Shown here: positions 45,710 through 53,831 of the stretch, piece by piece | How the letters are laid out: each line of letters starts with the position of its first letter | Position numbering within the stretch: the first letter of the stretch is position 1 | Source: Streptosporangiaceae bacterium | GTDB lineage: Bacteria; Actinomycetota; Actinomycetes; Streptosporangiales; Streptosporangiaceae | Length of the DNA stretch: 64,000 nt | Direction: 5' to 3' | Assembly (NCBI GenBank): GCA_025934375.1 | Contig: JAICYD010000021.1 | Coordinates: 1 to 64,000 of the forward strand | Translations under genes and position numbers: made by a program | Notes under the pieces: generated by a model | Seen by the model: only the letters and a program-made list of their open reading frames with translations | What the model was told of the DNA's origin: nothing | Databases searched by the model: none

Positions 45710-45739
45710 GCGTTAGCATCGCTTCGCTGGTGCTAACGC
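45710..45739. terminator. Inverted repeat between small convergent genes
   Basis: GCGTTAGCA (45710-45718) and TGCTAACGC (45731-45739) are perfect arms separated by 12 bases, between the rightward 60-residue frame and the leftward 62-residue frame. A second palindrome, TGCTGGCCAGCA, lies just before it. Confidence 0.5.
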
Positions 45740-45776
45740 GATTCCAATGGCTGGGCGCCGCAATGGCATCCCAGCC

Positions 45777-45965
45777 TCACGAGCCGTCCGCCGGAAGTTC
45801 GGTCGCCATGAGCGCGCCGTAGGCCTCGATGGCGAGGTCGATGTTCCTGGAGGCCATGTGCCCGACAAGGAAGCCCAGGCCGTCGCGATTGAGGTCACCC
45901 ATCATGGCGAGCAGCGCGACGAGGCGCTCGGCATACTCCGGAGTGATCTCCTCGGGGAGGTTCAT
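45777..45965 (-). CDS. Small conserved-looking hypothetical protein (62 residues)
   Basis: The ATG at 45965 gives MNLPEEITPEYAERLVALLA, then MMGDLNRDGLGFLVGHMASR and a C-terminal helix. The composition is strongly helical and acidic with no membrane segment. The ribosome site is weak. It lies just downstream of the methyltransferase gene on the same strand and may be in its transcript. Function unknown. Confidence 0.5.
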   Translation of the reverse strand: MNLPEEITPEYAERLVALLAMMGDLNRDGLGFLVGHMASRNIDLAIEAYGALMATELPADGS

Positions 45966-46021
45966 GCCGGTTAGCGTACCTTTTGTCCGCTTTGCTGCGG
46001 ACGGTGGAGGGCTAAGGCCAG

Positions 46022-46792
46022 CTAGCCGCTGACCCTGGCGACCGCGACGAGCCCGGTGCCCTTGCCAGGGAACAGGTGCTGCAGCTTGCGGAATGGTGCC
46101 GTTCCCCACCGGTTCGCCGACCCGAGCAGGCCGCCGCCGGGCTGGAACAGGCGCCCGGAAGCCGCGGTGCGCTCGGCGGCCGAATCCGGCGCGCCGGCCA
46201 GCCAGTGCCCGTCGACCAGGTTGTGGCCGGCCTCGATCAGCTGCCCTAGGGGGAAGTTGTACCGGCGAACGACAATGTCGTTGAGGCCGCAGCTGGCGAG
46301 TAGCTCGGTCAGCTCGGCCGGGCCATAGCGGCGGAAATGGCCGACGAGCTGGTCCATCGGGCCGTACCGGTGCTGGTCGGCGGGGATCGAGAGCATCAGC
46401 CACCCCCTCGGCCGCGCCCAGGTCACCCATTCCCGCAGCGCCGCCGCGTCGTCCTCGATGTGCTCGAGGACCTCAAACGCGCACACGAGGTCGAACTGCT
46501 GGCGGCCGAACCCCTCCAGCGACCCGCGTACCTCGCCGGCGCCGACCGCGCTGACCCGCTTGCGGGCAACCTCCCGCGACGCCTCGTCCGGCTCGATGCC
46601 GAGGTACGCATAGTGCCGCGCCAGGCGGACGCCGAGCGCGCCGCGCCCGCATCCGATCTCGAGCACGCTCGTCACGCCCGGGGGCATCAGCCGCTGGATG
46701 ATGTCGTAACGCAGCCAGGCGCGGACTGACATTGGCGCGATCTCGTCCAGGTTTTCGCCGCACTCACCGGAGAGCCGGGACCCTTGAATCAC
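46022..46792 (-). CDS. Class I SAM-dependent methyltransferase
   Basis: 256 residues. SAM motif SVLEIGCGRGALGVRLARHY near residue 42, acidic strand YLGIEPDEASREVA, and post-motif FDLVCAFEVLEHIEDDAAAL. The fold and length are of the Methyltransf_11/23 type that often modifies sugars, lipids or small molecules. It starts 2 bases after the 2OG-oxygenase stop, so the two are co-translated and may modify the same molecule. Confidence 0.88.
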   Translation of the reverse strand: MIQGSRLSGECGENLDEIAPMSVRAWLRYDIIQRLMPPGVTSVLEIGCGRGALGVRLARHYAYLGIEPDEASREVARKRVSAVGAGEVRGSLEGFGRQQFDLVCAFEVLEHIEDDAAALREWVTWARPRGWLMLSIPADQHRYGPMDQLVGHFRRYGPAELTELLASCGLNDIVVRRYNFPLGQLIEAGHNLVDGHWLAGAPDSAAERTAASGRLFQPGGGLLGSANRWGTAPFRKLQHLFPGKGTGLVAVARVSG

Positions 46793-46794
46793 CG

Positions 46795-47547
46795 TCAGTT
46801 GCCGCTCAGCTTGTTCTTGGCGGCCGCCAGGGTTGTCCAGTGCTTCGCGAGCGTCTTCTTGACGAGGCCGCCGCCCTCGGGCACCCAGGAGGTGGTGCGC
46901 GACTTCAGGTTGTCCTCCTCGACCAGCTCGTAGGCGTACCCCGCGATCGACTTGCGGGTCACCCCCGGCGGCAGCGACATCCTGCGGTAGCCGTGATAGG
47001 TGTTGTCGCTGGTGAGCATCAGCACGGCCCGGTTGAATAGCGGCGCGATGGCGCGCGGCTCGTCCTTCGGGTTCGTCCGCAGCAGCAGGTCACCGCCGTA
47101 TTCGGCCGGCCAGTCCTTGTTCAGGTAGAGCAGGACGTTCAGGACGCGGAGCCAGTCCTTGTGCTTGGGGTGGATATTGAAGTCGACGTGCGTGTCCAGG
47201 TAGCTGCCGTCACCGCCCTGGTGGAAGCCACCGCCGTGGAATGACGGGTCCATGAACAGCTTGCGGCCGGCGATCGCGCCAACGAAGTCGGCGAACTCCC
47301 CCGACAGCAGGTAATCGTGGTATTCCTGGCAGGCCGGTCCCGCGTGCGCGAACGCGGCTTCCTCCCGCTTGTCGCCGAATATGTAGTCCTTCGAGTGAGC
47401 CATTTGCTCAATCGAGGGGAACTCCTTCAGCAGTTGCTCCGCGAAGCCCTCATCGAGGAAACCGTCGATGACCAGGAGAGGGAATGGCTGCCCATCCTTG
47501 AACTCCACCGCGAGCGCCGAGACATCCTCCACGCATTCTCCGAGCAC
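46795..47547 (-). CDS. 2-oxoglutarate/Fe(II)-dependent oxygenase (prolyl 4-hydroxylase-like)
   Basis: 250 residues. The double-stranded beta-helix carries the metal triad His-x-Asp in SYLDTHVDFN, a distal His in DNTYHGYRRM, and a 2OG-binding Arg/Lys at GVTRKSIAGYAY. The region GGFHQGGDGSYLDTH is typical of P4H-like oxygenases. Neighbouring methyltransferase on the same transcript suggests a tailoring pair; the substrate is unknown. Confidence 0.88.
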   Translation of the reverse strand: MLGECVEDVSALAVEFKDGQPFPLLVIDGFLDEGFAEQLLKEFPSIEQMAHSKDYIFGDKREEAAFAHAGPACQEYHDYLLSGEFADFVGAIAGRKLFMDPSFHGGGFHQGGDGSYLDTHVDFNIHPKHKDWLRVLNVLLYLNKDWPAEYGGDLLLRTNPKDEPRAIAPLFNRAVLMLTSDNTYHGYRRMSLPPGVTRKSIAGYAYELVEEDNLKSRTTSWVPEGGGLVKKTLAKHWTTLAAAKNKLSGN

Positions 47548-47787
47548 TGGAACCCCCGTTCCTGAAGCTACCGAAAGTCGCTTTTCAGATACTCACAGTA
47601 CTTGCCGCTCGATGCCCGGGAGCGAGTTCGGCGAAGCCTCCGCATATGCGCGATTCGCTCTGAAGTGGCAGGCTGGTACTCGGGCACTGCCGAGCGTCGC
47701 GGACCGCCGGCAGACATGGCCGCCGCATTCTGGGATACTCCACGCAAAAGGTGGTCCGGCGGGCAAGGCCGGAGGACGGAGAGCGGG

Positions 47788-48516
47788 ATGGCTCAGGTCA
47801 AGGGCAAGGCGACAGGCAGGATCTCGGTTGCGCTGGTGGTGCTGACAGGCCTGCTCGTGACCGGGTGCGGGAGTATCGGCAGCAGCCTGGGCAATACCAC
47901 GGGCTCGTCGCCGGGAGCGTCATCTCCGGCGGCGGCCGCATCATCGGCGACGGCGGCGGCCACGGTGGCTAGCGGCGCCGGCCCGGTCGTCGGACCCGGC
48001 CCGCAAAAGAAGTACCACGTCCAGGCCCAGCCCGCGCCCGGCACCTGCCACTACGTCGTAATCAACGCCGCGGCTGGCACGTACCTCCCCGACCCGAAGT
48101 GCACCCCCGGCGCCACCAATCCGCGGGTAACCCAGGCTAACCTCGCCTCGACCATCTGCAAGGCGGGGTACACGGCGACCATCCGCCCGCCCGCGAGCAC
48201 CACCGGGACGGAGAAGCGGGCCAGCGAGGCTGCCTACGGGTTCACCGGAAAGTTCTCGACCACCGAGTACGACCACCTGATCTCCCTGGAGCTGGGCGGT
48301 GACCCCAATTCCCCGCTGAACCTGTGGCCGGAGCCGAACAAGGCCAGCGCTCCCGGCACCACCAACCCGAAGGACCACGTTGAGAACACGCTCAAAGGGC
48401 TGGTCTGCGACGCGGTGCACGGGAAGCCCTACCTGCCACTGGCCAAGGCGCAGTACTTGATCGCCACGAATTGGACGACCGCGCTGGCGACGGCGCAAAA
48501 GGAACTAGTCGGCTAG
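47788..48516 (+). CDS. Secreted lipoprotein with HNH-like nuclease motif
   Basis: 242 residues from the ATG at 47788. Signal sequence with lipobox LLVTGC near residue 22, then an Ser/Ala/Gly-rich linker. The C-terminal half includes YDHLISLELGGDPNSPLNLW, which resembles the His-rich core and Asn-Leu-Trp-Pro of HNH endonucleases found in phage-like and secreted actinomycete proteins. Earlier pairs of cysteines (GTCHYVV, DPKCTPG, STICKAG) may bind metal or form disulfides. Extracellular nuclease activity is inferred only. Confidence 0.65.
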   Translation: MAQVKGKATGRISVALVVLTGLLVTGCGSIGSSLGNTTGSSPGASSPAAAASSATAAATVASGAGPVVGPGPQKKYHVQAQPAPGTCHYVVINAAAGTYLPDPKCTPGATNPRVTQANLASTICKAGYTATIRPPASTTGTEKRASEAAYGFTGKFSTTEYDHLISLELGGDPNSPLNLWPEPNKASAPGTTNPKDHVENTLKGLVCDAVHGKPYLPLAKAQYLIATNWTTALATAQKELVG

Positions 48517-48588
48517 CCGTCGTTCGGTGCAGAAGATTCTGTTCGTGGGCGTCATGGATTGTCAGTGCCTGCGCCTATGCTCGGGCCT

Positions 48589-49038
48589 ATGGTGAGCCTG
48601 TCTGTACGCGATAGGGAATCTTTCCTGGCCGAGCCGCACGTCGCGGCCTTGTCGGTGGCCGATGGCCCGGGCCGTGGCCCGCTGACCGTGCCGATCTGGT
48701 ACCAGTACGCGCCGGGCGGGGAGGCGTGGGTGCTGACGCCCGCCGGGTCCCGGAAGGCCCGGCTGATCGAGGCGACTGGCCGTTTCACCCTGATGGTCGA
48801 GCGGGTCATGCCCACCCACCGGTACGTATCAGTCGAGGGACCGGTGGCCCGCACGGTTCCGGGGACCGATGCGCTGTTGCGTGAGATCGCCATGCGATAC
48901 CTGCCGCCGGACCAGGTCCCCGCTTACATTGAGTTCGCCGAGGCGGAACTCGGCGAGCAGATCGCGATCTACCTGCGTCCGGAGCGATGGCTGACGGCAG
49001 ATCTCGGGGCCGGCGCCATTGCGCCGGGGCTGGCTTGA
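48589..49038 (+). CDS. Pyridoxamine 5'-phosphate oxidase family (PPOX) protein
   Basis: About 149 residues from the ATG at 48589. SFLAEPHVAALSVADGPGRG and LTVPIWYQYAPGGEAWVLTP form the split-barrel flavin-binding core, and THRYVSVEGPVARTVPG follows. Such actinomycete proteins use FMN or F420. An ATG at 48559 is an alternative. Converges on the nitrilase-family gene. Confidence 0.83.
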   Translation: MVSLSVRDRESFLAEPHVAALSVADGPGRGPLTVPIWYQYAPGGEAWVLTPAGSRKARLIEATGRFTLMVERVMPTHRYVSVEGPVARTVPGTDALLREIAMRYLPPDQVPAYIEFAEAELGEQIAIYLRPERWLTADLGAGAIAPGLA

Positions 49039-49128
49039 TCGCCAGCGAGAGGGGGTTCCCGGGGGGCACTGCGCAGTCGTGAGTTCCGGCTGTTGCTGGC
49101 CTGCGATGTGGTTTCGGTGGCGGGCGCT

Positions 49129-50022
49129 CTAGAAGGAGGTGCGGCCGTTGCTCCTCGGGTCTTCCGGCGCCTGGCGATCGTCGTACAAGCCAGCACGCGC
49201 GGACCGTCGCCACGGACGCGCGAGTCGGAGCGCTACGTCGATGTCTGGGTCCTGGCTGTTAAGGTCAAGGTCCGCGACGGTTACCGCAGGCTGTCCGTTG
49301 GCAGGGCAACGGGCGATCCAGTGGCCGCCGGGCGCGACGATTCCCGCCGGGGCCGACTGGCTGTACTGGGCTGGGGTGGAGTAGCCGACCCAGTAGCTGT
49401 GCAGTGCGGCGTACGCCTGGGCGATGAGGGGCCTAACCGGGTCGTCCACCATGACGGACACCAGAACGCACTCGGCGTCGAGCCGCTCGTACTCCGCGAA
49501 TACCTCGGGGAAGTGGACTTCGATGCACAAGGCGCATCCGAACCGCAGCCCTTCGGCCTCGAACACGACCGGCTCGGTTCCAGGGGTGTACATCCAGCTG
49601 ATTTCGGTGTTGGACAAGAACCGCTTGTCATAGCGGGTCGCCACGGCACCCTTGGGAGAGATGACGTACAAGGAATTGTGCGGGCGGCGGGGCGGCGTTA
49701 GTGGATGCAGTGAGCCGAACACGGTCCACAGACCCAGTTCCGCGGCCAGGGCGGCGATGGCTTCCGCCTCGGCGTGCATGACGTCCCAGTTAGCACGGCT
49801 CCAGTCGGCTTCGCCTAGCTCGTACGGACCTGCCGAGGACATGAGGCGCTTGCCCGGGTAGACCACGGCCCCCTCCGGGAACTGAGCCAGCGTCGCCCCG
49901 CAAGCATGCGCGTCGCGCATGAGTGCGCGGATCTGAGCGCCGCTCTCGCGCAGTGCGCCTGAATCAGCGGGGTCTTCGGGAACGGTTGTCTGCGTGACGG
50001 CGAGCCGCAGAGGGTTTGCCAC
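49129..50022 (-). CDS. Carbon-nitrogen hydrolase (nitrilase superfamily)
   Basis: 297 residues with the Glu-Lys-Cys triad of the superfamily: Glu in LAQFPEGAVVYPG, Lys in ATRYDKRFLSN, and Cys in CALCIEVHFPEV. It likely hydrolyses an amide. The C-terminal tail is rich in Arg and Pro. It lies in the accessory border region next to a flavoprotein and a regulator on the same strand. Confidence 0.88.
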   Translation of the reverse strand: MANPLRLAVTQTTVPEDPADSGALRESGAQIRALMRDAHACGATLAQFPEGAVVYPGKRLMSSAGPYELGEADWSRANWDVMHAEAEAIAALAAELGLWTVFGSLHPLTPPRRPHNSLYVISPKGAVATRYDKRFLSNTEISWMYTPGTEPVVFEAEGLRFGCALCIEVHFPEVFAEYERLDAECVLVSVMVDDPVRPLIAQAYAALHSYWVGYSTPAQYSQSAPAGIVAPGGHWIARCPANGQPAVTVADLDLNSQDPDIDVALRLARPWRRSARAGLYDDRQAPEDPRSNGRTSF

Positions 50023-50090
50023 GCGGACAGGCTACATCTCATCCCCGACAACGCAGGGGCAACGCTGTCGCGGGTGCCGTTGAAGCGGCG

Positions 50091-50669
50091 CTACGCGTCG
50101 GGGTCAGGATCCTCGTCGGTGGTGCCGACCATGCCGTCTACCTCGTCTAGCGCTAGGTGCCATGGGTAGTCGGCGTAGCCTTCGCCGCCCGTGCGGGGTT
50201 GCCGCGGTTCGAAGGCTCCGTGGCCGAGCAGGATGCTCACGCCTTCGGCGCGCAGAGACTTGACGCTCTGCTGGAACGGGGCGCGGCTGGCTAGGTGGAT
50301 GTTGACGAACGGGAGCACGACAATAGGGATGCCCAGAGCTGTCTGCTCGGCGAGCACGCCCAGGGCATAGGTGTCGGCGATGCCCAGAGCCCACTTGTTG
50401 ATCGTGTTGTACGTGCCCGGCGCGACGACGATCGCTTCGGGGATCCGTGATCTCGGCGAGCCTGGCGGGCTGTACTGGCTGCGCACTGGGTTTCCGGTCA
50501 GTGCCTCGATGGCGGCCTGGTCGAAGAATGCCAGGGCGGGAGTGGTCGCGATTACCTGCACGTCCCAGCCGCGATCAATGGCCATCTTCACGAAGCCAGC
50601 AAACTCGATGGCGGGTCCGGCGCCGCACACGACGATCGACAGGACTCGGCTTCGCCCGATGGGGGTCAC
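50091..50669 (-). CDS. Flavoprotein, Coa-BC/HFCD-like
   Basis: About 192 residues from the GTG at 50669, which overlaps the upstream regulator stop (GTGA). SIVVCGAGPAIEFAGFVKMA begins it, and VVAPGTYNTINKWALGIADT matches the PPC decarboxylase/flavoprotein core (the substrate-binding Asn is present). LPFVNIHLASRAPFQQSVKS follows. It probably decarboxylates a peptidyl-cysteine-like or related substrate with FMN. Coupling to the HTH/TPR-like regulator is unusual. Confidence 0.7.
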   Translation of the reverse strand: MTPIGRSRVLSIVVCGAGPAIEFAGFVKMAIDRGWDVQVIATTPALAFFDQAAIEALTGNPVRSQYSPPGSPRSRIPEAIVVAPGTYNTINKWALGIADTYALGVLAEQTALGIPIVVLPFVNIHLASRAPFQQSVKSLRAEGVSILLGHGAFEPRQPRTGGEGYADYPWHLALDEVDGMVGTTDEDPDPDA

Positions 50670-52138
50670 CTGGCGACGCCGATCTGGGTGGCGAGTTGCT
50701 CGGCATCGCGGCGAACGCTGGGTGGGGCTGATGTGACCAGGTCGCGGACGACTTGATGAACCGATGGGCGTCCGGCTACTTCCTCGTGCGCGGTCTCCTC
50801 GGCGGCCCTGAGCGCAATGCAGGCGTTGGCGTGCTTGCCCCACTGGAGGAAGGCGCGGGCGGTGTCCACCAGGAACGTTGCCTTCCGTTCGATGGTCGGG
50901 ATCATGCCGGGGTCGACCTTCCGAGCGGTGTCTACGGCGCTTCCCGCATCCCCCAGGGCAACCGTGAGGTTCACCCGGTACAACTTGGCGTTGGTCGGGC
51001 CGAAGGACGTGTTCCGCAAGTTACCGTGGACGCCGAGCCTTCGCGCTGTCTCGTCGGCTTCGCCGAGCAAATCGCTGGCGGTCTCGCGCGCGCCAGCACG
51101 AGCGGCGGCCTCTGCTCCTCGTAGCAAGACCGCCCCGTAAACCGACAGCGATTCAGGGGTGTGCGTGGGCATGTCGTGGTCGAGGCGCTCGGCGTAGGCG
51201 CTGGCTGCCGTTATCGCTGTAGGGAAGTGACCGCTGCTCATCAAGGTGGCGGTGATCGTGGTGGCGCTCGCGCCGACCGTGACCGGATCTCCGCTGGCCT
51301 CGGCGGCGCGCATGCTGCGGTCGGCTGCCAGGTAGGCAAGGCCCTGGTCGTCGAGCTTGAGTAGCACTAGGGCGGCGACACGGTGCGCTTCGGCGCATAG
51401 CGTGAATGCGCGGCTCTGCGGCTCGTCATCGAGCGCTAGGCAAGCGGAGTTCAGGCGCGCGAGAAGGGACGGCAAGGTCTTGGCCAGGTCCGAATAGCGG
51501 CCTGCTGAGAACTGGCCCCACACAGTGGCGACCGCTGCCGTGAGTGAGCCGATGTCCGGTGTCTCGTGTAGTCCCTCATCCGGGGTGCTGCCGGGTTGCA
51601 TGGCCAGGACGGGGGCGAATGATTCCACCGTCAGTGGGGGCGCATCAGATGGCGTGTCGGCGAGCACCGCGTTGAGCATGGCGACGCCGGTCAGCCCTAC
51701 GAAGGTTCGGCGCCGCACCTGGTCGTCATCCTCTTGCTCGTCCCCGCCATTGAGGTTAAGCAGACTGGAGGGATGCGGCGATTGCAAGGCCAGCGGGGTA
51801 TCGGGTCGCGGGATAGCGTGCTGGTGCGATTCTCGGCCCAATGGCTTGCGGGGCGCCAGTCCAAGGATGATGCGGGCCGGGTCGGGCAGGTTCAGCCCGT
51901 CGGCGATCTCTTCGAACTTGGCTAGGTGCTTGACCTCGGAGGCGCCTCGCTCGATGTCGCTGATCTTGCCCTGGGACCAGCCGCATGCCATGCCGATCTG
52001 GGTTTGGCTCGCCCCGGTGTATTGCTGGACCAAGGCGAAGAAGCGGCCCATGTTGCGGTCACGCAAGGCCTTCGTTACCTCGGGCCGATCCCAGAACGAA
52101 TCCGGGATGACAATGAGGTCGTTGGCGCGGCCGGGCAT
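50666..52138 (-). CDS. XRE-family regulator with long C-terminal helical repeat domain (module copy A)
   Basis: About 490 residues from the ATG at 52138. The N-terminal segment MPGRANDLIVIPDSFWDRPE precedes an XRE helix-turn-helix (TGASQTQIGMACGWSQGKIS, then DIERGASEVKHLAKFEEIAD). The C-terminal part is alpha-helical, TPR-like. It is paralogous to the protein at 54950-56308 and stands divergent from a small protein and an ATP-binding gene. The stop overlaps the flavoprotein start. The frame is open upstream to 52453 without credible coding. Confidence 0.82.
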   Translation of the reverse strand: MPGRANDLIVIPDSFWDRPEVTKALRDRNMGRFFALVQQYTGASQTQIGMACGWSQGKISDIERGASEVKHLAKFEEIADGLNLPDPARIILGLAPRKPLGRESHQHAIPRPDTPLALQSPHPSSLLNLNGGDEQEDDDQVRRRTFVGLTGVAMLNAVLADTPSDAPPLTVESFAPVLAMQPGSTPDEGLHETPDIGSLTAAVATVWGQFSAGRYSDLAKTLPSLLARLNSACLALDDEPQSRAFTLCAEAHRVAALVLLKLDDQGLAYLAADRSMRAAEASGDPVTVGASATTITATLMSSGHFPTAITAASAYAERLDHDMPTHTPESLSVYGAVLLRGAEAAARAGARETASDLLGEADETARRLGVHGNLRNTSFGPTNAKLYRVNLTVALGDAGSAVDTARKVDPGMIPTIERKATFLVDTARAFLQWGKHANACIALRAAEETAHEEVAGRPSVHQVVRDLVTSAPPSVRRDAEQLATQIGVAR

Positions 52139-52190
52139 CTGGTGGCCTGTTCCCTCCGCTAGGACGGTATCGGTGCGTTGATGCGGCGTT

Positions 52191-52231
52191 ACTGATTGCG
52201 AGCATATATCCCGTGCCAGGATAGCGGCGCG
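52191..52231. promoter_or_regulatory. Conserved divergent promoter of module copy A
   Basis: ACTGATTGCGAG, ATATATCC and GGATA-N-CGGCGCGG words are shared with the region before copy B (56360-56400). TTGCGA and an AGGATA-like hexamer spaced 16 bases suggest a rightward promoter. Conservation over both copies suggests an operator for the XRE regulators. Confidence 0.6.
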
Positions 52232-52283
52232 GGATGGGCTGCGCGTCTTTTGTCCGTGACGCTGGAAGGCATGAGCGGCATAC

Positions 52284-52487
52284 GTGGAGCAGGACGCGGC
52301 GAGTCGCCCGTCATGCCGTGGACACGGCCGGAAGGTGCGGCGTTGCCGCGAGACCATTACCGTTACGGCCGATGACAACGGCGCGTGGTCGTTCCGGTGG
52401 TCCTGGGGTGATCGGATCGCGCTCGTTGATGAGGTTGCGGCGGCCGCCTTCAAGATCGCCTACGTGCTGACACCGCAGGCGGGGTAA
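52284..52487 (+). CDS. Small protein of the regulatory module (copy A)
   Basis: 67 residues if the GTG at 52284 is used (a GTG at 52335 gives 50). The first part matches the CxxCxGxG protein of copy B (SCRGHGRKVRR), but a one-base insertion before it removes the first cysteine from the frame. The second part (ETITVTADDNGAWSFRWSWG, then DRIALVDEVAAAAFKIAYVL) looks like a small actinomycete domain that also occurs alone. It lies before the ATP-binding gene. The reading frame is uncertain. Confidence 0.5.
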   Translation: MEQDAASRPSCRGHGRKVRRCRETITVTADDNGAWSFRWSWGDRIALVDEVAAAAFKIAYVLTPQAG

Positions 52488-52490
52488 GCG

Positions 52491-52886
52491 GTGAACACCG
52501 GCGATCCAGGCAAGCCGAGCCTGCGCATGTTTCCCGGCTCCCGGCAAGAAGTGCGCAACGTACGGGCTTTCGTCGGCGAAGCGGTCGACGGCTGCCCGGC
52601 CGCCGATGACGTGATCCTGCTGGCCAGCGAGGTAGTCACCAACGCGATCATCCACACGGCCTCAGGCAAGGACGGCACGTTCACGGTCGTCGTTCACCCC
52701 CTCGACGGGATGGTCCGGGTTGAGGTCCACGACGGCGGCTCGGAAACCCCGCCCGGTATCCGCTCGGCTGACGATCAGGCCGTTTCCGGTCGTGGCCTGG
52801 GCATGGTGGAGTCGCTGGCCACGCGGTGGGGCCATCTCGGCGACCAGAACGGCCGCGTCGTGTGGTTTGAGGTGGACTGGCTATGA
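52491..52886 (+). CDS. RsbW-like ATP-binding protein (module copy A)
   Basis: 131-residue GHKL ATPase. N box ILLASEVVTNAIIHTASG near residue 42, glycine motif VEVHDGGSETPPG and GRGLGMVESLATRWG. GTG start. Close to the copy B protein. In actinomycetes such proteins pair with XRE/DUF397-type regulators in development and in mobile elements. It probably phosphorylates or sequesters an unknown partner. Confidence 0.82.
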   Translation: MNTGDPGKPSLRMFPGSRQEVRNVRAFVGEAVDGCPAADDVILLASEVVTNAIIHTASGKDGTFTVVVHPLDGMVRVEVHDGGSETPPGIRSADDQAVSGRGLGMVESLATRWGHLGDQNGRVVWFEVDWL

Positions 52887-53002
52887 GTGCCGACGCGCAT
52901 GCGGAAAGTCGAGAGGTCCGCGGTGAGCTCCAACGTCCCCCTGAACGGCAGGATGCACAACCCTGCCTCGCCACCCTCCCCTGAGAAATCGGAGACCCAC
53001 TC
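52883..53002 (+). pseudogene. Remnant of the 77-residue gene of copy B
   Basis: ATGAGTGCCGACGCGCATGCGGAAAGTCGAGAGG-type sequence corresponds to the first and last segments of the gene at 57050-57283. The interior (about 170 bases) is missing, so the frame is lost. The ATG still overlaps the ATPase stop, as in copy B. Confidence 0.6.
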
Positions 53003-53176
53003 ATGGCTGACACCCTGGCCGTTTTCGAGCGGACCCACCTGGAGCGTCTTAAGCTCGCGGCTGACATCCTTCTGTCGGAGCACGATGCCATTACCGATCC
53101 GATGGAAACTGAGCTGGTCATCTTCCGCGAGCGGGTCGAGCATGCCTTGCTCCTGCCCGGCCAGCCGGGACATTGA
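53003..53176 (+). CDS. Small conserved protein of the module (copy A, 57 residues)
   Basis: MADTLAVFERTHLERLKLAA then DILLSEHDAITDPMETELVI: almost identical to 57333-57518 of copy B. It is helical and charged. Preceded by GGAGA. Function unknown; its retention while its neighbour decayed suggests selection. Confidence 0.75.
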   Translation: MADTLAVFERTHLERLKLAADILLSEHDAITDPMETELVIFRERVEHALLLPGQPGH

Positions 53177-53330
53177 CCGGTATGGCTGCCCCCGCCTCGC
53201 ACGCCGGTGCGGTTGACCGGTGCGCCTGACCGGTACCTCATCATCCGGCCGGTCAGCACCTTCAATCCCCCCGGCTGCGGAGGACATGCGGCGCATCACA
53301 GAGGCTGTCCGCACCCAGGCCTTCGCTGCT

Positions 53331-53379
53331 GGAGCGGGTGACGGGAATCGAACCCGCACTGTAACTGTCAGCTTGGGAA
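53331..53379 (+). repeat. attL: partial tRNA-Gly duplicate
   Basis: GGAGCGGGTGACGGGAATCG-containing sequence repeats the 3' part of tRNA-Gly (60925-60956) exactly over 32 bases. A 6-base insertion (AACTGT) follows, then CAGCTTGGGAA. Homology ends in the anticodon-loop region, the usual crossover for tRNA-targeting integrases. Confidence 0.82.
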
Positions 53380-53463
53380 TCTGGGCCGTCCGGCGTTGTA
53401 CGTCGCCTGACCAGCGGCGCGATGGGTCCGCGAGTGACCGTGAGGCACCCTTGATCTCCGGGG

Positions 53464-53485
53464 TTAATGGCACGCTAATGGCACG
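53464..53485 (+). repeat. Left arm-type repeats
   Basis: Two tandem 11-mers TTAATGGCACG and CTAATGGCACG lie about 85 bases inside attL. The mirrored pair CTAATGGCACG-TTAATGGCACG occurs inside attR at 60829-60850. Likely arm sites for the integrase or excisionase. No gene is seen in 53177-53831 outside these sites. Confidence 0.7.
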
Positions 53486-53620
53486 ATCAGCCGGGGTTCA
53501 CCTGCACCGACGCGCCACTGCCCGCACTGCGTCGGACGGGTTCTGTCAAGTGTGGCCGCAGGCCATCCCGCAGGGACGCGAAGCGCGCTTGACAGGTTCC
53601 GGGAGACATCGACCGTTGAT

Positions 53621-53655
53621 CGGAGGGTGAGGGGTGATGTCCCCCTCACCCTCCG
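53621..53655. terminator. Strong hairpin at the left end of the element
   Basis: CGGAGGGTGAGGGG (53621-53634) and CCCCTCACCCTCCG (53642-53655) form a perfect 14-bp stem with a 7-base loop. It precedes the IS3-like genes. Confidence 0.65.
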
Positions 53656-53831
53656 CCTAGCGGCGAGCGTCTGCTTTTGATCTTCCCCGTGATGAAGGCG
53701 AGGCTTGGCCCCCTCCTCGTCATCCTGGTGCCCACCGCCCCTGGCCGTTGGCGCTCGCCAGCTCCCCTCTCTGTCAAGCTGTCGTGAGGCACCCGCCCCT
53801 CAGTAACCACTGACACTCCCCGGGGGCGGGG

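Noticed and set aside
53331..53379. Second functional tRNA-Gly
   Set aside because: Only the 3' part is present and it carries a 6-base insertion, so it is an attachment-site copy.
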